DNA from: an uncultured Pelagibacteraceae bacterium
GTDB lineage: Bacteria; Pseudomonadota; Alphaproteobacteria; Pelagibacterales; Pelagibacteraceae
DNA: 61,128 nucleotides
Reading direction: 5' to 3'
Assembly (NCBI GenBank): GCA_902515625.1
Contig: CABXVD010000003.1
Location: 1-61,128 of the forward strand
Shown here: positions 8,258-16,765 of the stretch, piece by piece
How the letters are laid out: each line of letters begins with the position of its first letter
Position numbering within the stretch: the stretch's first letter is position 1
Notes under the pieces: model-generated
Databases searched by the model: none
What the model saw: only the letters and a program-made list of their open reading frames with translations
Told to the model about the DNA's origin: nothing
Made by a program: the position numbers and the translations under genes

Positions 8258-9311
8258 AAACTTTTTAGAAATTAAAAACGTTGACTTTGCCATAGGTGGT
8301 AAAACAAAGGTAAAGAATGCATCTTTTGAAATTGAAAATGAGGGAGAAACTTTATGTATTCTTGGACCATCTGGTATTGGAAAAACAACAATACTCAGAA
8401 CAATTGCTGGATTAGAGACGATTGACAAAGGTACAATTCAATTAAAGGGTAAAATTTTATCTTCTAAAAAAGAAAATATAGAACCAGAGCACAGAAATAT
8501 TTCTTTAGCATTTCAGGATAACAGTCTCTTTCCACATTACACTGTAGAAAAAAATATATTAATAGGAGCTGATAAAAATAAAGAAAAAAAAAAGAAAAAA
8601 CTTAGTTTTAAAGAAATAATAAAGTTACTAGATATATCAAAAATATTAAATAAATATCCACATGAGATAAGTGCAGGTGAGGCACAAAGAGCCTCTCTTG
8701 CAAGATCCCTGTTAACACAACCTGATCTTTTATTATTAGATGAACCTTTATCTAATGTTGACCAAAGTTTTAAAGAGGAAATTCAAGTAAGATTAAAAAA
8801 AATACTAAGCAGATTAAAAATAACAACTATAATAGTTACTCATGACTCTTATGAGGCTTTTTATCTAGGTAATAAATGTGCAATTGTATTAGATAGTCAA
8901 GTAAAGCAGTTTGATGATCCTTATAATGTTTATCATTTTCCAAACTCAGTTGAAGTAGTGAATTTTTTAAATAGGGGAATATTAATTCCTGCTAAGGTAA
9001 CGGGAGAAAATTCATTAGAAAATAAAGATTTAGGAACAATTAAAGGTAATTTTATTAAACACTACCCAAAAGGTTCTGAAGTTCAATTGCTATTACAACC
9101 AGAAGATCTCGAGCATGATGATCGAAGTAACCTTAAGTTAGAGGTAGTTGATAGGAAATTTAGAGGAACAAATTTTATTTATACTTTAAAGACCAATAGT
9201 GATTTATTGATCCCTGTTTTTGTTCATTCTCATCATGTTCATCAGCATGAAGTTGATGAAAAATTCGGTATTAAAAGACCAATTAATATTGATCATATAG
9301 TTTGTTTTTAA
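8250..9311 (+). CDS. fbpC: Fe(III) ABC transporter, ATP-binding protein
   Basis: A 353-residue ABC ATPase. Walker A is GPSGIGKTT (~residues 38-46), the Q-loop is in AFQDNSLFPHY, Walker B is LLLLDEPLSNVD and the switch His is in IVTHDSYEA. The signature reads SAGEAQRASLARSLL, diverging from the usual LSGGQ but still in the place and spirit of the C-loop. A C-terminal ~120-residue regulatory (TOBE-like) domain follows. It completes the FbpABC system. After it, a 14-nt gap leads to the AzlC gene. Confidence 0.92.
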   Translation: MSKNFLEIKNVDFAIGGKTKVKNASFEIENEGETLCILGPSGIGKTTILRTIAGLETIDKGTIQLKGKILSSKKENIEPEHRNISLAFQDNSLFPHYTVEKNILIGADKNKEKKKKKLSFKEIIKLLDISKILNKYPHEISAGEAQRASLARSLLTQPDLLLLDEPLSNVDQSFKEEIQVRLKKILSRLKITTIIVTHDSYEAFYLGNKCAIVLDSQVKQFDDPYNVYHFPNSVEVVNFLNRGILIPAKVTGENSLENKDLGTIKGNFIKHYPKGSEVQLLLQPEDLEHDDRSNLKLEVVDRKFRGTNFIYTLKTNSDLLIPVFVHSHHVHQHEVDEKFGIKRPINIDHIVCF

Positions 9312-9325
9312 TACAAACAAAATAA

Positions 9326-10012
9326 ATGCTCTCAAAAAAACAGTTATTTTCAAGAGGTATGCTTGATATTGCTCCTCATATGCTTTCAGTAATTCCTTTT
9401 GGAATAATTTGTGGAGCAATTGGTGTAGACCTAGGTTTTAATCCATACTTAGTTTACGCTATGTCCATCATTATATTTGGAGGAGCCTCACAAATAGTTT
9501 TTTTACAATTATTATCTGGTGGAGCTTCGTCTTTAGTAGCTGTTACGTCAGTAGGCGTAATTAATTCAAGACATTTGTTATATGGAGCAGTTTTATCTGA
9601 GTATTTAGAAAAATTATCTTTTATTAAGAAGCTATTAATTTCTTATGTGGTGGTTGATCAAGGATTTGCCGAGTCTAATAAATTTTTTAAAAAAAATAAA
9701 ACAGAACAATATTTACATTATCACTTACTAGGCACAGGAATTACAATGTGGGTTTGCTGGCAAATAGCAACTCTTGCAGGGATAATATTAGGTTCATTTG
9801 TTCCCGAAGAGCTTGGATTAAAATTTGCAATTCCCTTAACTTTTATAGCAATTGTTGTTCAAGATTTAAAAAAATTGGATCACGTAATTGTAATGCTTGT
9901 CTGCGGTATTAGTTCTTTATTATTTTTTGAAGCACCATTTAAATCTTATATTCTTATTTCACCTGTCATAGCTTTATTCGTTGCAGCATTATTATTGAGG
10001 TTAAAAAAATGA
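9326..10012 (+). CDS. azlC: AzlC family branched-chain amino acid exporter, large subunit
   Basis: A 228-residue membrane protein with the AzlC pattern: an amphipathic start, ML SVIPFGIICGAIG, the GGASQIVFLQLLSGGAS block, and INSRHLLYGA. It forms an export permease with AzlD for branched-chain amino acids or analogues. The AzlD gene overlaps it by 4 nt (ATGA). The pair follows the iron transporter in the same direction and may be read through from it, though no functional link to iron is obvious. Confidence 0.9.
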   Translation: MLSKKQLFSRGMLDIAPHMLSVIPFGIICGAIGVDLGFNPYLVYAMSIIIFGGASQIVFLQLLSGGASSLVAVTSVGVINSRHLLYGAVLSEYLEKLSFIKKLLISYVVVDQGFAESNKFFKKNKTEQYLHYHLLGTGITMWVCWQIATLAGIILGSFVPEELGLKFAIPLTFIAIVVQDLKKLDHVIVMLVCGISSLLFFEAPFKSYILISPVIALFVAALLLRLKK

Positions 10013-10326
10013 CCTGGCTATCAATTACAATTGCTGGAATATTAACTTATTTTACTAGAATGACTATGATTGTTCTAGTTAGAAGAGATCTCCTTGGTGA
10101 AAAAATTAAAGCTGTATTAGCTTATGTTCCATCTGCAGTATTTCCTGCAATTATATTTCCTGCAATATTTATTAATGATTATGGCACTTATATAGAAATG
10201 AATGATCCTAAAATATTTGGAGCTTTAGTTGCAATTATTGTTGGTTATTTTTCAAGAAATGTTATTGCAACTATATTCTCTGGCCTTTTATCTTATTGGA
10301 TAATCATATTTGTCTTTTTATCTTAA
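10009..10326 (+). CDS. azlD: AzlD family branched-chain amino acid exporter, small subunit
   Basis: A 105-residue protein with four hydrophobic segments and the AzlD hallmark region TYFTRMTMIVLVRRDLLGEKI...LAYVPSAVFPAIIFPAIF. It acts with AzlC in export. The start ATG overlaps the azlC stop by 4 nt. The following 174-base convergent spacer contains small hairpins but no T-rich terminator on this strand. Confidence 0.88.
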   Translation: MTWLSITIAGILTYFTRMTMIVLVRRDLLGEKIKAVLAYVPSAVFPAIIFPAIFINDYGTYIEMNDPKIFGALVAIIVGYFSRNVIATIFSGLLSYWIIIFVFLS

Positions 10327-10475
10327 CTATTCTCAGTCTGTTAAACCCAGTTAACGCATAGCTGTTTTGACCAAATACAGTTATTCAAAATCTTCATTAA
10401 CTATATAAGTAAGTTAATTAATTTAAGAATTCATATTTATTTTTGATTAATTATCTCTCTTGTTATTTATAACTT

Positions 10476-10498
10476 ATGCCTCTTTCCAAAAGGGGCAT
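10476..10498. terminator. Hairpin in the convergent azlD / MBL-fold spacer
   Basis: ATGCCTCTTT pairs with AAAGGGGCAT around a 3-nt loop, with one G-T wobble. It lies just beyond the stop of the minus-strand hydrolase gene and about 150 bases after azlD. Neither strand has a long T-run, so termination is only plausible. The rest of 10327-10475 holds two weak inverted repeats (GTTAA/TTAAC and CTGT/ACAG near 10340-10390) and nothing else I can support. Confidence 0.4.
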
Positions 10499-10500
10499 AA

Positions 10501-11184
10501 CTAAATATTTCCTAGTTTTAGATTTCTAGAAATATTATGGTCTATCATTTTTGGTTTTGATAAATTTAAATTAGACATAATTTCAATATATTGATCTACA
10601 TTTTCTACTTGTAGTCTTGGGTTGTACTCTTTTTCTTTGCCGATAGTACTAGATTTTTTTCCATTATAATCATGACCAGGATAAAGAATTGTTTCCTCAG
10701 GTAATTTTAATAATTTGTGAAAAAGAGAATGATAAGCATCCTTAGAGCTACCATTTTGAAAATCAGTTCTCCCAGTCCCATTAATTAAAAGAGTATCGCC
10801 AGAGAATAAATAGTTATCCATTAAAAAACTGTAACTATCTGAAGTATGACCGGGGGTAAACATTGCTCTGATTTTTAATTGGTCTATTTTAATTATTTCA
10901 TCATTCTTAAGTTTAATGTCTACAGTTTCAGCAGGGGAATTTTCTCCCATAATTGTTGTACAATTTGTATTAATTTTTAATTTTGAGGCACCAGTAATGT
11001 GATCAGCATGAATATGTGTATCTATTACTTTCACTAGTTTTAAATCAAGTTCTTTTAAATGAGTTATATATTCATCAACATTTTCTAAAACTGGATCTAT
11101 AATGATTGCTTCGCGACCTTTTGCCGAAGCTATTAGATAAGTATAAGTCGATGATTTTGTGTCAAACAGTTGTTTAAAAATCAT
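10501..11184 (-). CDS. MBL-fold persulfide dioxygenase (ETHE1-like)
   Basis: A 227-residue metallo-beta-lactamase-fold enzyme. The metal motif is HIHADH, with further ligands in GHTSDSYSF, the Asp in FSGDTLL and the late YPGHDY His. GRTDFQ after the Asp is characteristic of ETHE1/Blh sulfur dioxygenases, which use one iron to oxidise glutathione persulfide to sulfite, rather than of glyoxalase II. It probably detoxifies sulfane sulfur in the cytoplasm. Divergent from the DUF4396 gene with about 22 nt between starts. Confidence 0.82.
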   Translation of the reverse strand: MIFKQLFDTKSSTYTYLIASAKGREAIIIDPVLENVDEYITHLKELDLKLVKVIDTHIHADHITGASKLKINTNCTTIMGENSPAETVDIKLKNDEIIKIDQLKIRAMFTPGHTSDSYSFLMDNYLFSGDTLLINGTGRTDFQNGSSKDAYHSLFHKLLKLPEETILYPGHDYNGKKSSTIGKEKEYNPRLQVENVDQYIEIMSNLNLSKPKMIDHNISRNLKLGNI

Positions 11185-11206
11185 TTTTTATTATTATCAA
11201 ATAATT

Positions 11207-11644
11207 ATGATTAGCTCCACATTTCATTGGGCATGTAAACACACATGGAAAAGAAGTGCAAAAAATACTGCTTGGTGTTTGTTAGGTTGTGCTATCGGCG
11301 ATTTTGGAACTATATTATTTTTTCAATTAACTAAAATACCTTTTCCACTGCTAGGCATAATGATTTTAGCGATTATAAATGGACTAATCACAAGCATAAT
11401 ATTAGAGACTATAATTTTAATACGACAAGGTTTCTCATTTAATGGAGCAGTAAAAACAGCATCAGGCATGAGTTTAATTTCTATGCTAAGTATGGAAATT
11501 ATGATGAATTCAACAGATTATATTCTAACTGGTGGTGCTATTCTTACTTGGTGGGTTGTACCTATTATGCTGATCGTAGGTTTTTTAACTCCATGGCCTT
11601 ACAATTACTGGAGATTAAAAAAGTTTGGAATTAACTGTCACTAA
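11207..11644 (+). CDS. DUF4396 membrane protein
   Basis: A 145-residue protein of the DUF4396 type, recognised by FHWACKHTWKRSAKNTAWCLLGCAIGDFG followed by four hydrophobic segments. The function of the family is unknown. Conserved His and Cys residues near the first helix suggest a metal or redox role. I chose the ATG just before the conserved core. A longer frame from 11159 would overlap the divergent hydrolase start and adds only low-complexity residues. Confidence 0.75.
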   Translation: MISSTFHWACKHTWKRSAKNTAWCLLGCAIGDFGTILFFQLTKIPFPLLGIMILAIINGLITSIILETIILIRQGFSFNGAVKTASGMSLISMLSMEIMMNSTDYILTGGAILTWWVVPIMLIVGFLTPWPYNYWRLKKFGINCH

Positions 11645-11649
11645 ATATT

Positions 11650-12177
11650 TTAGAGAATTTTTTTTAACAAATTTTCATTAAAAAATAGCTTATGAATTAT
11701 GACAGCAAAAATATGAAGCGCAATTAGAGCTATAATTGTATAATTAGAGAATATATGAATATTATAAAATTGATCAGCTAATACAAAGTTATCTTGGATT
11801 TTAATTTCTTTGAAAAATATCACCAATGTTTCACCATTAAATAATTTTTTTAAAATACCCGAAATGGTTATTGATAAAATTGCCACATATAAAAGAATAT
11901 GATTTAATTTAGCTATAAATTTTTGACCTTTAAAAATACTTGGATCTAATTTTGGTGTGGGGTTAAAAATTTTGTTCAGTAATCTAATAATAACTAAGTA
12001 AAATATTGATAAGCCTATTATAATATGAATATTTTCTATACTTAATCTTTCTTCCCCAAAATCAAGATCAACTAAATAAAAACCAAGAGGGATTTGAATT
12101 AGTAGTAATATTGCGCTCAGCCAATGTAACAGCTTTGAAATAATACCATACTCTGTTAAGGTATTTTTAACATGCAT
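11650..12177 (-). CDS. Cytochrome b561 family membrane protein
   Basis: A 175-residue four-helix haem b protein. Signatures are NTLTEYGIISKLLHWLSA at the N-terminus, a His in the loop-side helix (KLNHILLYVAILS), and a late helix with IALHIFAVIIHK giving further haem ligands. Such proteins pass electrons between quinol and a partner such as a periplasmic cytochrome. The start codon lies back to back with the cytochrome c' start inside ATGCAT, so the pair is likely functionally linked and coregulated. Confidence 0.85.
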   Translation of the reverse strand: MHVKNTLTEYGIISKLLHWLSAILLLIQIPLGFYLVDLDFGEERLSIENIHIIIGLSIFYLVIIRLLNKIFNPTPKLDPSIFKGQKFIAKLNHILLYVAILSITISGILKKLFNGETLVIFFKEIKIQDNFVLADQFYNIHIFSNYTIIALIALHIFAVIIHKLFFNENLLKKIL

Positions 12178-12639
12178 ACATTAGTAAAACATATAACTAG
12201 TTGGTTTGGTATTGTTTTGTTGTCTCTTTTTTTCACAGTAGTTGGAACTAAAAGTATTGCTGATCAGTCTGTAGAGGAAATTATTAAAGGAAGAAAAGCC
12301 CTTTTTAGTAAGAATTACAGTACAGCAAAACGAGTTCAAGCCTTATCTTCAAATGGAGACTTTGACAAAGCAAAAGAGTTAATGATTGAAATGAGTGAAA
12401 ATTATAAAACATTACTAGGACTATTTCCTGAAAATACTCAAGAAGGATTTAAGACAGAGTCTTTACCTTTAATTTGGGAGGAGAAAGATGCTTTTAATGC
12501 TTTGATGCAAAAGTCATCAGACAACATGATAAAACTGACTTCAGTTATTGAAGATAGTGATGATATTCGAGGTACTCTTCAAGAATTTATGTGGAGCAGC
12601 TGTAAGGCATGTCATAGTAAATATCGAATGCCTCACTAA
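12172..12639 (+). CDS. Class II cytochrome c (cytochrome c'-like), exported
   Basis: A 155-residue protein with a signal peptide (hydrophobic WFGIVLLSLFFTVVG, cleavage near IADQ) and a four-helix-bundle body. It ends in the haem motif CKACH at about residue 145, the C-terminal placement typical of cytochrome c'. Members bind NO or carry electrons in the periplasm. The adjacent divergent b561 is a possible electron donor. The start is uncertain because it overlaps the other gene's start. Confidence 0.85.
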   Translation: MHTLVKHITSWFGIVLLSLFFTVVGTKSIADQSVEEIIKGRKALFSKNYSTAKRVQALSSNGDFDKAKELMIEMSENYKTLLGLFPENTQEGFKTESLPLIWEEKDAFNALMQKSSDNMIKLTSVIEDSDDIRGTLQEFMWSSCKACHSKYRMPH

Positions 12640-12650
12640 TTTTTTAAGCA

Positions 12651-13181
12651 GTGATTCCACAAAAAGTAATAGACCATCTTGATGAATATATTAGTCAGGA
12701 AATCTACGTTCAAATTGCTGTAATTAAAGGCAAAGAAAAAGTTTCAACAGAACTAGCTATAAATAGATATTTTAATAGTAATCATTTTAAAGATTTAGCA
12801 GAGGGGAGACCCTATGATCATTTTATTGAAGGATTAAGAGATAAATGTCTTGGAAAGTTAAAGAATTCACCAATGAGAAATACACCAACTGATGATCCAA
12901 TAATTATTGAGCTACAAAATAAATTAAACAAATTAAGCGATGATCAATTAGATAATATTTATTGGGAAATAGAAACTGGTGAATTTTTTTCAGGAGAACA
13001 AATTAAAGAATTAGAGGAAATGCGTAATAATTTAATTTCGAAATTAATGATTAAAGAAAATTCAAAACAAGTTTCAGTGTTAAAGATAATTATGGGTTTT
13101 TGTGAAACTTATGAAAAATTATGTCAAAAAAAATATCCAGAAGCACCACTTCCACTAGAAATTTTAAAATCTATTAATTAA
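12651..13181 (+). CDS. Hypothetical protein, 176 residues
   Basis: I do not recognise this family. It is a soluble, charged protein starting at GTG 11 nt after the cytochrome c' gene. The N-terminal half has DEYISQEIYVQIAVIKG, then a probable helical hairpin, ELQNKLNKLSDDQLDNIYWEIETGEFFSGEQIKELEEMRNNL, and a C-terminal helix with two Cys. Helix-rich and possibly coiled-coil. No signal peptide. Codon use looks like that of its neighbours, and it is followed by hairpins and a terminator, supporting a real gene. Confidence 0.65.
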   Translation: MIPQKVIDHLDEYISQEIYVQIAVIKGKEKVSTELAINRYFNSNHFKDLAEGRPYDHFIEGLRDKCLGKLKNSPMRNTPTDDPIIIELQNKLNKLSDDQLDNIYWEIETGEFFSGEQIKELEEMRNNLISKLMIKENSKQVSVLKIIMGFCETYEKLCQKKYPEAPLPLEILKSIN

Positions 13182-13187
13182 GTTTTT

Positions 13188-13227
13188 AAGGGTTCGCTCT
13201 TTAAGAAATTACCTAAAGAGCTCCCTT
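13188..13227 (+). other. Long hairpin after the 176-residue gene
   Basis: GCTCTTTA (13196-13203) pairs perfectly with TAAAGAGC (13214-13221), extended by AAGGG with CCCTT across a small asymmetric internal loop. It starts 6 nt after the stop codon. It is followed by a second small hairpin, TGCC/GGCA at 13232-13244, and then by the terminator. It may stabilise the 3' end of the message. Confidence 0.5.
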
Positions 13228-13247
13228 ATATTGCCTCTTTGGCATTT

Positions 13248-13275
13248 AAATCCAAAAGGATTTTATTATTTTTTT
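13248..13275 (+). terminator. Rho-independent terminator
   Basis: AAATCC pairs with GGATTT around an AAAA loop and is followed by a T-rich tail (TTATTATTTTTTTG). It terminates the c'-cytochrome/hypothetical unit. The rest of the 283-base spacer (to 13464) holds the hairpin upstream, the small minus-strand ORF described separately, and very AT-rich sequence. Confidence 0.7.
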
Positions 13276-13300
13276 GTTTTTGAAATATAAAGCTGTTCAG

Positions 13301-13330
13301 CTAAGTGTCAGGTGGTGATAGTTTTAACAT
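13301..13330 (-). CDS. Candidate nine-codon ORF with a perfect ribosome binding site
   Basis: On the minus strand an exact AAGGAGG (13336-13342) lies 5 nt before an ATG that opens MLKLSPPDT and a stop. So strong a Shine-Dalgarno is rare in this window. A small inverted repeat (AGCTG/CAGCT) follows the stop. There is no minus-strand gene immediately downstream to be attenuated, so it would be a free micropeptide or RNA. It is unproven and may be chance. Confidence 0.3.
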   Translation of the reverse strand: MLKLSPPDT

Positions 13331-13464
13331 AATAACCTCCTTATAAAAAAGATAATTATAATTAAATAAATTTCAATTAATTTATTTTAATTTTAGTAAA
13401 ATATATTTCTTGAATACAACCTAGTGCTTTAGTAAATTCCCGGTATCTAAAGTCAGTCTTTAAA

Positions 13465-14322
13465 TTATTTTTTATTTATCAATTCACTAATAAAATTTTC
13501 TCCATATCCTTGATCAACTGCTTTTTGGAAATAATTTTTATTTACCTCAGCAACTTTTTCAGCTTCTGGAAAATCTTTTAAGAGATCTTGTATATAAGTT
13601 AAATCTTTTACTGAATTACTAGCTGTAAATTTAAATCCGGTAAAATCACCCTTTAATAAATTATCAAATACTCGATTTAATGCTGCTGAATTTCCAGAAC
13701 CTAGCTTTGCTACATTAAATACTTTTTGTAAATCTAAACCTAATTCTTTAGCACCTATAACTAAATGATTTACTAAAGCGCCATTACCTAAAGTTAAAAA
13801 ATTGTTTAAAAGTTTTGATTTAGCTCCCATACCAACTTCTCCGAAATAAAAGTATTCTTTACAAAAACATTTTAAATAAGGTTCAGCCTTTTTAAAATTC
13901 TCCTTAGAGGCACCAACGATACCACCTAAAACACCTTCTTCTGCCTGAACAGGACCACCCATTACAGGACATTCCACATAGCTAATATTATTTTTTTTAT
14001 AAATAGTATCAGTTTCAATAGAACCTGATTTGTTATGAGTGGTAATATCAATAACTATTGTTTTATCATTTAATATTTTAGATATTTTTTCAGAAATTGA
14101 TTTTGCAATTGGTGTGTTGGTAACACACATAAATAGAGCGTCTAAATTCTTATTAGCAAAATCCTCAAAAGAATTAACTTCTTCAGCTCCTTCTTTGACT
14201 ATCTTTTCAATGGGTTTTCTATTTTTGTTAGCTATTACAAAAAGTTTATTGTTATTTTTTAGAATATTTTTAGCTATTCCATAACCCATATATCCAACAC
14301 CAATAAATCCAACATTTTTCAT
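13465..14322 (-). CDS. NAD(P)-binding 3-hydroxyisobutyrate dehydrogenase-family protein
   Basis: A 285-residue beta-hydroxyacid dehydrogenase. The Rossmann motif is GFIGVGYMGYGIAKN, then CPVMGGPVQAEEGVLGG (substrate loop) and the catalytic Lys in GAKSKLLNNFLTLG. Members oxidise 3-hydroxyisobutyrate, tartronate semialdehyde partners or similar acids. It lies upstream of sugar-acid genes on the same strand as the EamA and UxaA-like genes, with 13 nt to EamA, so a role in sugar-acid or branched hydroxyacid metabolism is likely. The exact substrate is unknown. Confidence 0.85.
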   Translation of the reverse strand: MKNVGFIGVGYMGYGIAKNILKNNNKLFVIANKNRKPIEKIVKEGAEEVNSFEDFANKNLDALFMCVTNTPIAKSISEKISKILNDKTIVIDITTHNKSGSIETDTIYKKNNISYVECPVMGGPVQAEEGVLGGIVGASKENFKKAEPYLKCFCKEYFYFGEVGMGAKSKLLNNFLTLGNGALVNHLVIGAKELGLDLQKVFNVAKLGSGNSAALNRVFDNLLKGDFTGFKFTASNSVKDLTYIQDLLKDFPEAEKVAEVNKNYFQKAVDQGYGENFISELINKK

Positions 14323-14335
14323 AAGTATCCTTAAT

Positions 14336-15199
14336 TTAAGTTGTTTTCCCCTCTGTTCTAATAAACATTATACCAAAAATTATAATTCCTATAACACCTA
14401 TAATTTTATTATAATCAAATGGCACACCAAAAATTATGAAGTTTATAATTGTTGACCAGACTAATTGAGAATATTGAAAGTTAGTTACAAATGACAAATT
14501 TGAAAGCTGAATTGCATAAATAATTAAAGAATGACTAACAAACCCGGCAACACCAAGAAGAGTTAAATAAAGCCAGTAAATATTTTTTTCTAAAGGAACC
14601 CAATTAAAAAATATAAATACACTAAAAATGATTGCTCCTAATATTGAGGTATAAAAAATTGCAGCAAATGGATCATTATCTCCTGAAACAACTTTTGTAA
14701 AAAATTGATAAAGAGCCCAACAAATTGGAGGAACAATAGGGAATATCAAATCTGGTGTAAATATTCTCATACTTGGTCCCAACGAGTAAATAATTGAACC
14801 AAAGCTTAGAAGCATTAAAGCAATTCCTTTTGGAGTTAAAATATCTTTTAAAAAATATGCTGAAAGTAAAGAGACTATTAATGGTGCTGTAAAGAAAACA
14901 ACATAAATATCAACTAAGTCAAATTTTTGTAATGAGTAGAACATAAATGTTGTAGCAGTAACCATTAAAGTTGATCTAATTATTTGAACTTTAAAATTTT
15001 TCTTTAAATTAACTTTTGGTTTAAAAATTAGAAAAAATATAATTAGAGAAATTAGATGAAAGAAAAACCTTCCCCAAATTGCTTGAGTGACAGGCATTAC
15101 TGTTCCTAAGTATTTTGCGGTTGAGTCCATGCAAACAAACATGAAAAAACCACCAGCAGCTAATAGGATTACATTTAATAATGAAGTATGTTGTGGCAC
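14336..15199 (-). CDS. EamA/DMT family transporter
   Basis: A roughly 287-residue protein with ten hydrophobic segments in two EamA repeats (PVTQAIWGRFFFHL in the first; SFVTNFQYSQLVWSTIINFIIFG in the second). Such carriers export or exchange small metabolites. I prefer the GTG 14 nt beyond the upstream dehydratase stop. An alternative TTG at 15238 has an upstream AGGAG but would overlap the dehydratase by 25 nt and add a non-membrane, unlikely N-terminus. The substrate is unknown; context suggests an acid from the same pathway. Confidence 0.82.
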   Translation of the reverse strand: MPQHTSLLNVILLAAGGFFMFVCMDSTAKYLGTVMPVTQAIWGRFFFHLISLIIFFLIFKPKVNLKKNFKVQIIRSTLMVTATTFMFYSLQKFDLVDIYVVFFTAPLIVSLLSAYFLKDILTPKGIALMLLSFGSIIYSLGPSMRIFTPDLIFPIVPPICWALYQFFTKVVSGDNDPFAAIFYTSILGAIIFSVFIFFNWVPLEKNIYWLYLTLLGVAGFVSHSLIIYAIQLSNLSFVTNFQYSQLVWSTIINFIIFGVPFDYNKIIGVIGIIIFGIMFIRTEGKTT

Positions 15200-15213
15200 T
15201 GTGAGATTTAAAA

Positions 15214-16719
15214 TTACATTACAACGCCTACTTGCCAAGGATTAAACTCCTCGTCACCGTAGCCATTGATCTCACTTTTTGATTTATTTCCTGATGCTGT
15301 GTTAACTACTAATTCAAATATATTTTGACCAACTTCTTCTACTTTTTCTTTACCTTCTGCAATAGTTCCACAATTTATATCCATGTCTTCTGACATTTTT
15401 TCATACATAGCAGAATTAGTTGAAAGCTTCAGACTTGGAACAGGCTTGCATCCAAAACAAGATCCACGACCTGTAGTAAAGCAAATTACATTTGCTCCAG
15501 ATGCAACTTGTCCTGTTACAGATACTGGATCGTAACCAGGTGAGTCCATAAAATTAAATCCTTTATTTTTTAAAGGTTCAGCATATTGCAAGACATCTTG
15601 AAGTATAGAATTTCCACCTTTAGCAACTGCACCTAATGATTTTTCTAGTATAGTTGTAAGACCACCTCTTTTGTTACCTGGCGCAGGATTGTTATCCATT
15701 GAGCTGTTATTGATTGAAGTATAATGTTTCCACCATTCAAGTCTTTTAATAAGTTTATCTGCAGTTTCTTGAGAATTTGCTCTATTAATTAACAAGTGTT
15801 CTGCACCATAAATTTCTGGAGTTTCAGATAAAATTGAACTTCCTCCTTTTTTTACCAAAAGATCTGCAGCAATTCCTAATGCTGGATTTGCAGTTATCCC
15901 AGAATAACCATCGGAACCTCCACACTGTAAAGCAAGTGTTAAATGACTAACAGATTGAGAAGTTCGCTTAACATTGTTTGCTTCTGATAATAAATTTTTT
16001 ATTTGTGATAAAACTTTATTTACAATTTTTTTTGTACCACCCTCATCCTGAATAGTAAGGAAATGAATTCTGTTATGCTTTTTCAAAGACTCGTCAAACA
16101 AACTAACTTGTGCACATTCACAACCCAAACCTATAACAAATACATGTGAAAAATTTGGGTGATTTTTAAATCCATCTATAGTTCTTTGGAACATTTGCAT
16201 TCCTTCACTTTCAGTATTCATTCCACATCCTGTAGAGTGAGTAATTGGTACTATCCCATCAATATTTGGATAATCTTTTAAAATATTAGAGTATTTTATT
16301 TTTTCGACAATCATCTTTGTTACAGTGGCTGAGCAATTAACAGTGCTTACTATTCCAATATAATTTCTTGTAGCTACTTGTCCATTATCTCTTAAAATAC
16401 CATTGAAGAATGTATCAGCTTTTTCATCCACAATATGTTTCTTGTCTGTAACTTTAAAATCTCTTTTGAATTCTCTAAATTCTAAATTATGTGAGTGTAC
16501 ATGTTGTCCAGGTTTAATATCGTCTAATGCAAAACCGATAATTTGATCATATTTTATTATAGGATCGCCTTTTTTAATAGTTTTTAAACAGACTTTATGA
16601 CCAAAAGGTATTGGATCAACAGTACTGATTTCATGACCTTCAATTTTAGTTTTTTCAGGAATGATAAATTGACTTACGCCAACATTGTCATTCTGATTTA
16701 AAACTATTAGATTATTCAT
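15214..16719 (-). CDS. Altronate/galactarate dehydratase family protein (UxaA/GarD-type)
   Basis: A 501-residue sugar-acid dehydratase. The N-terminal SAF domain (~1-95) contains KKGDPIIKYDQIIGFAL and HVHSHNLEF. The catalytic part has RNYIGIVSTVNCSATV, THSTGCGMN, GLGCECAQ, LQCGGSDGYSGITANPA and the C-terminal SCFGCKPVPSLKL...DMDINCGTI. It dehydrates aldonate or aldarate substrates to 2-keto-3-deoxy acids with an iron cofactor. It is divergent from the IlvD/Edd-type dehydratase across 46 bases and is probably cotranscribed with EamA. Substrate choice (altronate, galactarate or another) cannot be read from sequence. Confidence 0.87.
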   Translation of the reverse strand: MNNLIVLNQNDNVGVSQFIIPEKTKIEGHEISTVDPIPFGHKVCLKTIKKGDPIIKYDQIIGFALDDIKPGQHVHSHNLEFREFKRDFKVTDKKHIVDEKADTFFNGILRDNGQVATRNYIGIVSTVNCSATVTKMIVEKIKYSNILKDYPNIDGIVPITHSTGCGMNTESEGMQMFQRTIDGFKNHPNFSHVFVIGLGCECAQVSLFDESLKKHNRIHFLTIQDEGGTKKIVNKVLSQIKNLLSEANNVKRTSQSVSHLTLALQCGGSDGYSGITANPALGIAADLLVKKGGSSILSETPEIYGAEHLLINRANSQETADKLIKRLEWWKHYTSINNSSMDNNPAPGNKRGGLTTILEKSLGAVAKGGNSILQDVLQYAEPLKNKGFNFMDSPGYDPVSVTGQVASGANVICFTTGRGSCFGCKPVPSLKLSTNSAMYEKMSEDMDINCGTIAEGKEKVEEVGQNIFELVVNTASGNKSKSEINGYGDEEFNPWQVGVVM

Positions 16720-16765
16720 TAAATTATTATATAACTATTATTTTAAACAGACCATTATAAATATT

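Noticed and set aside
10327..10475. Possible RNA gene in the azlD downstream spacer
   Set aside because: Only weak short inverted repeats are present; nothing matches tRNA, 4.5S, 6S or tmRNA features.
10476..13257. Shared TGCCTCTTT and CCAAAAGG words in two intergenic hairpins as a dispersed repeat family
   Set aside because: Only two copies, with different spacing and structure; short words in AT-rich spacers can recur by chance.
13182..13300. Possible tRNA or riboswitch suggested by GGGTTCG and strong stems
   Set aside because: No cloverleaf can be drawn and no known riboswitch core matches. The stems are better read as a 3' hairpin plus terminator.
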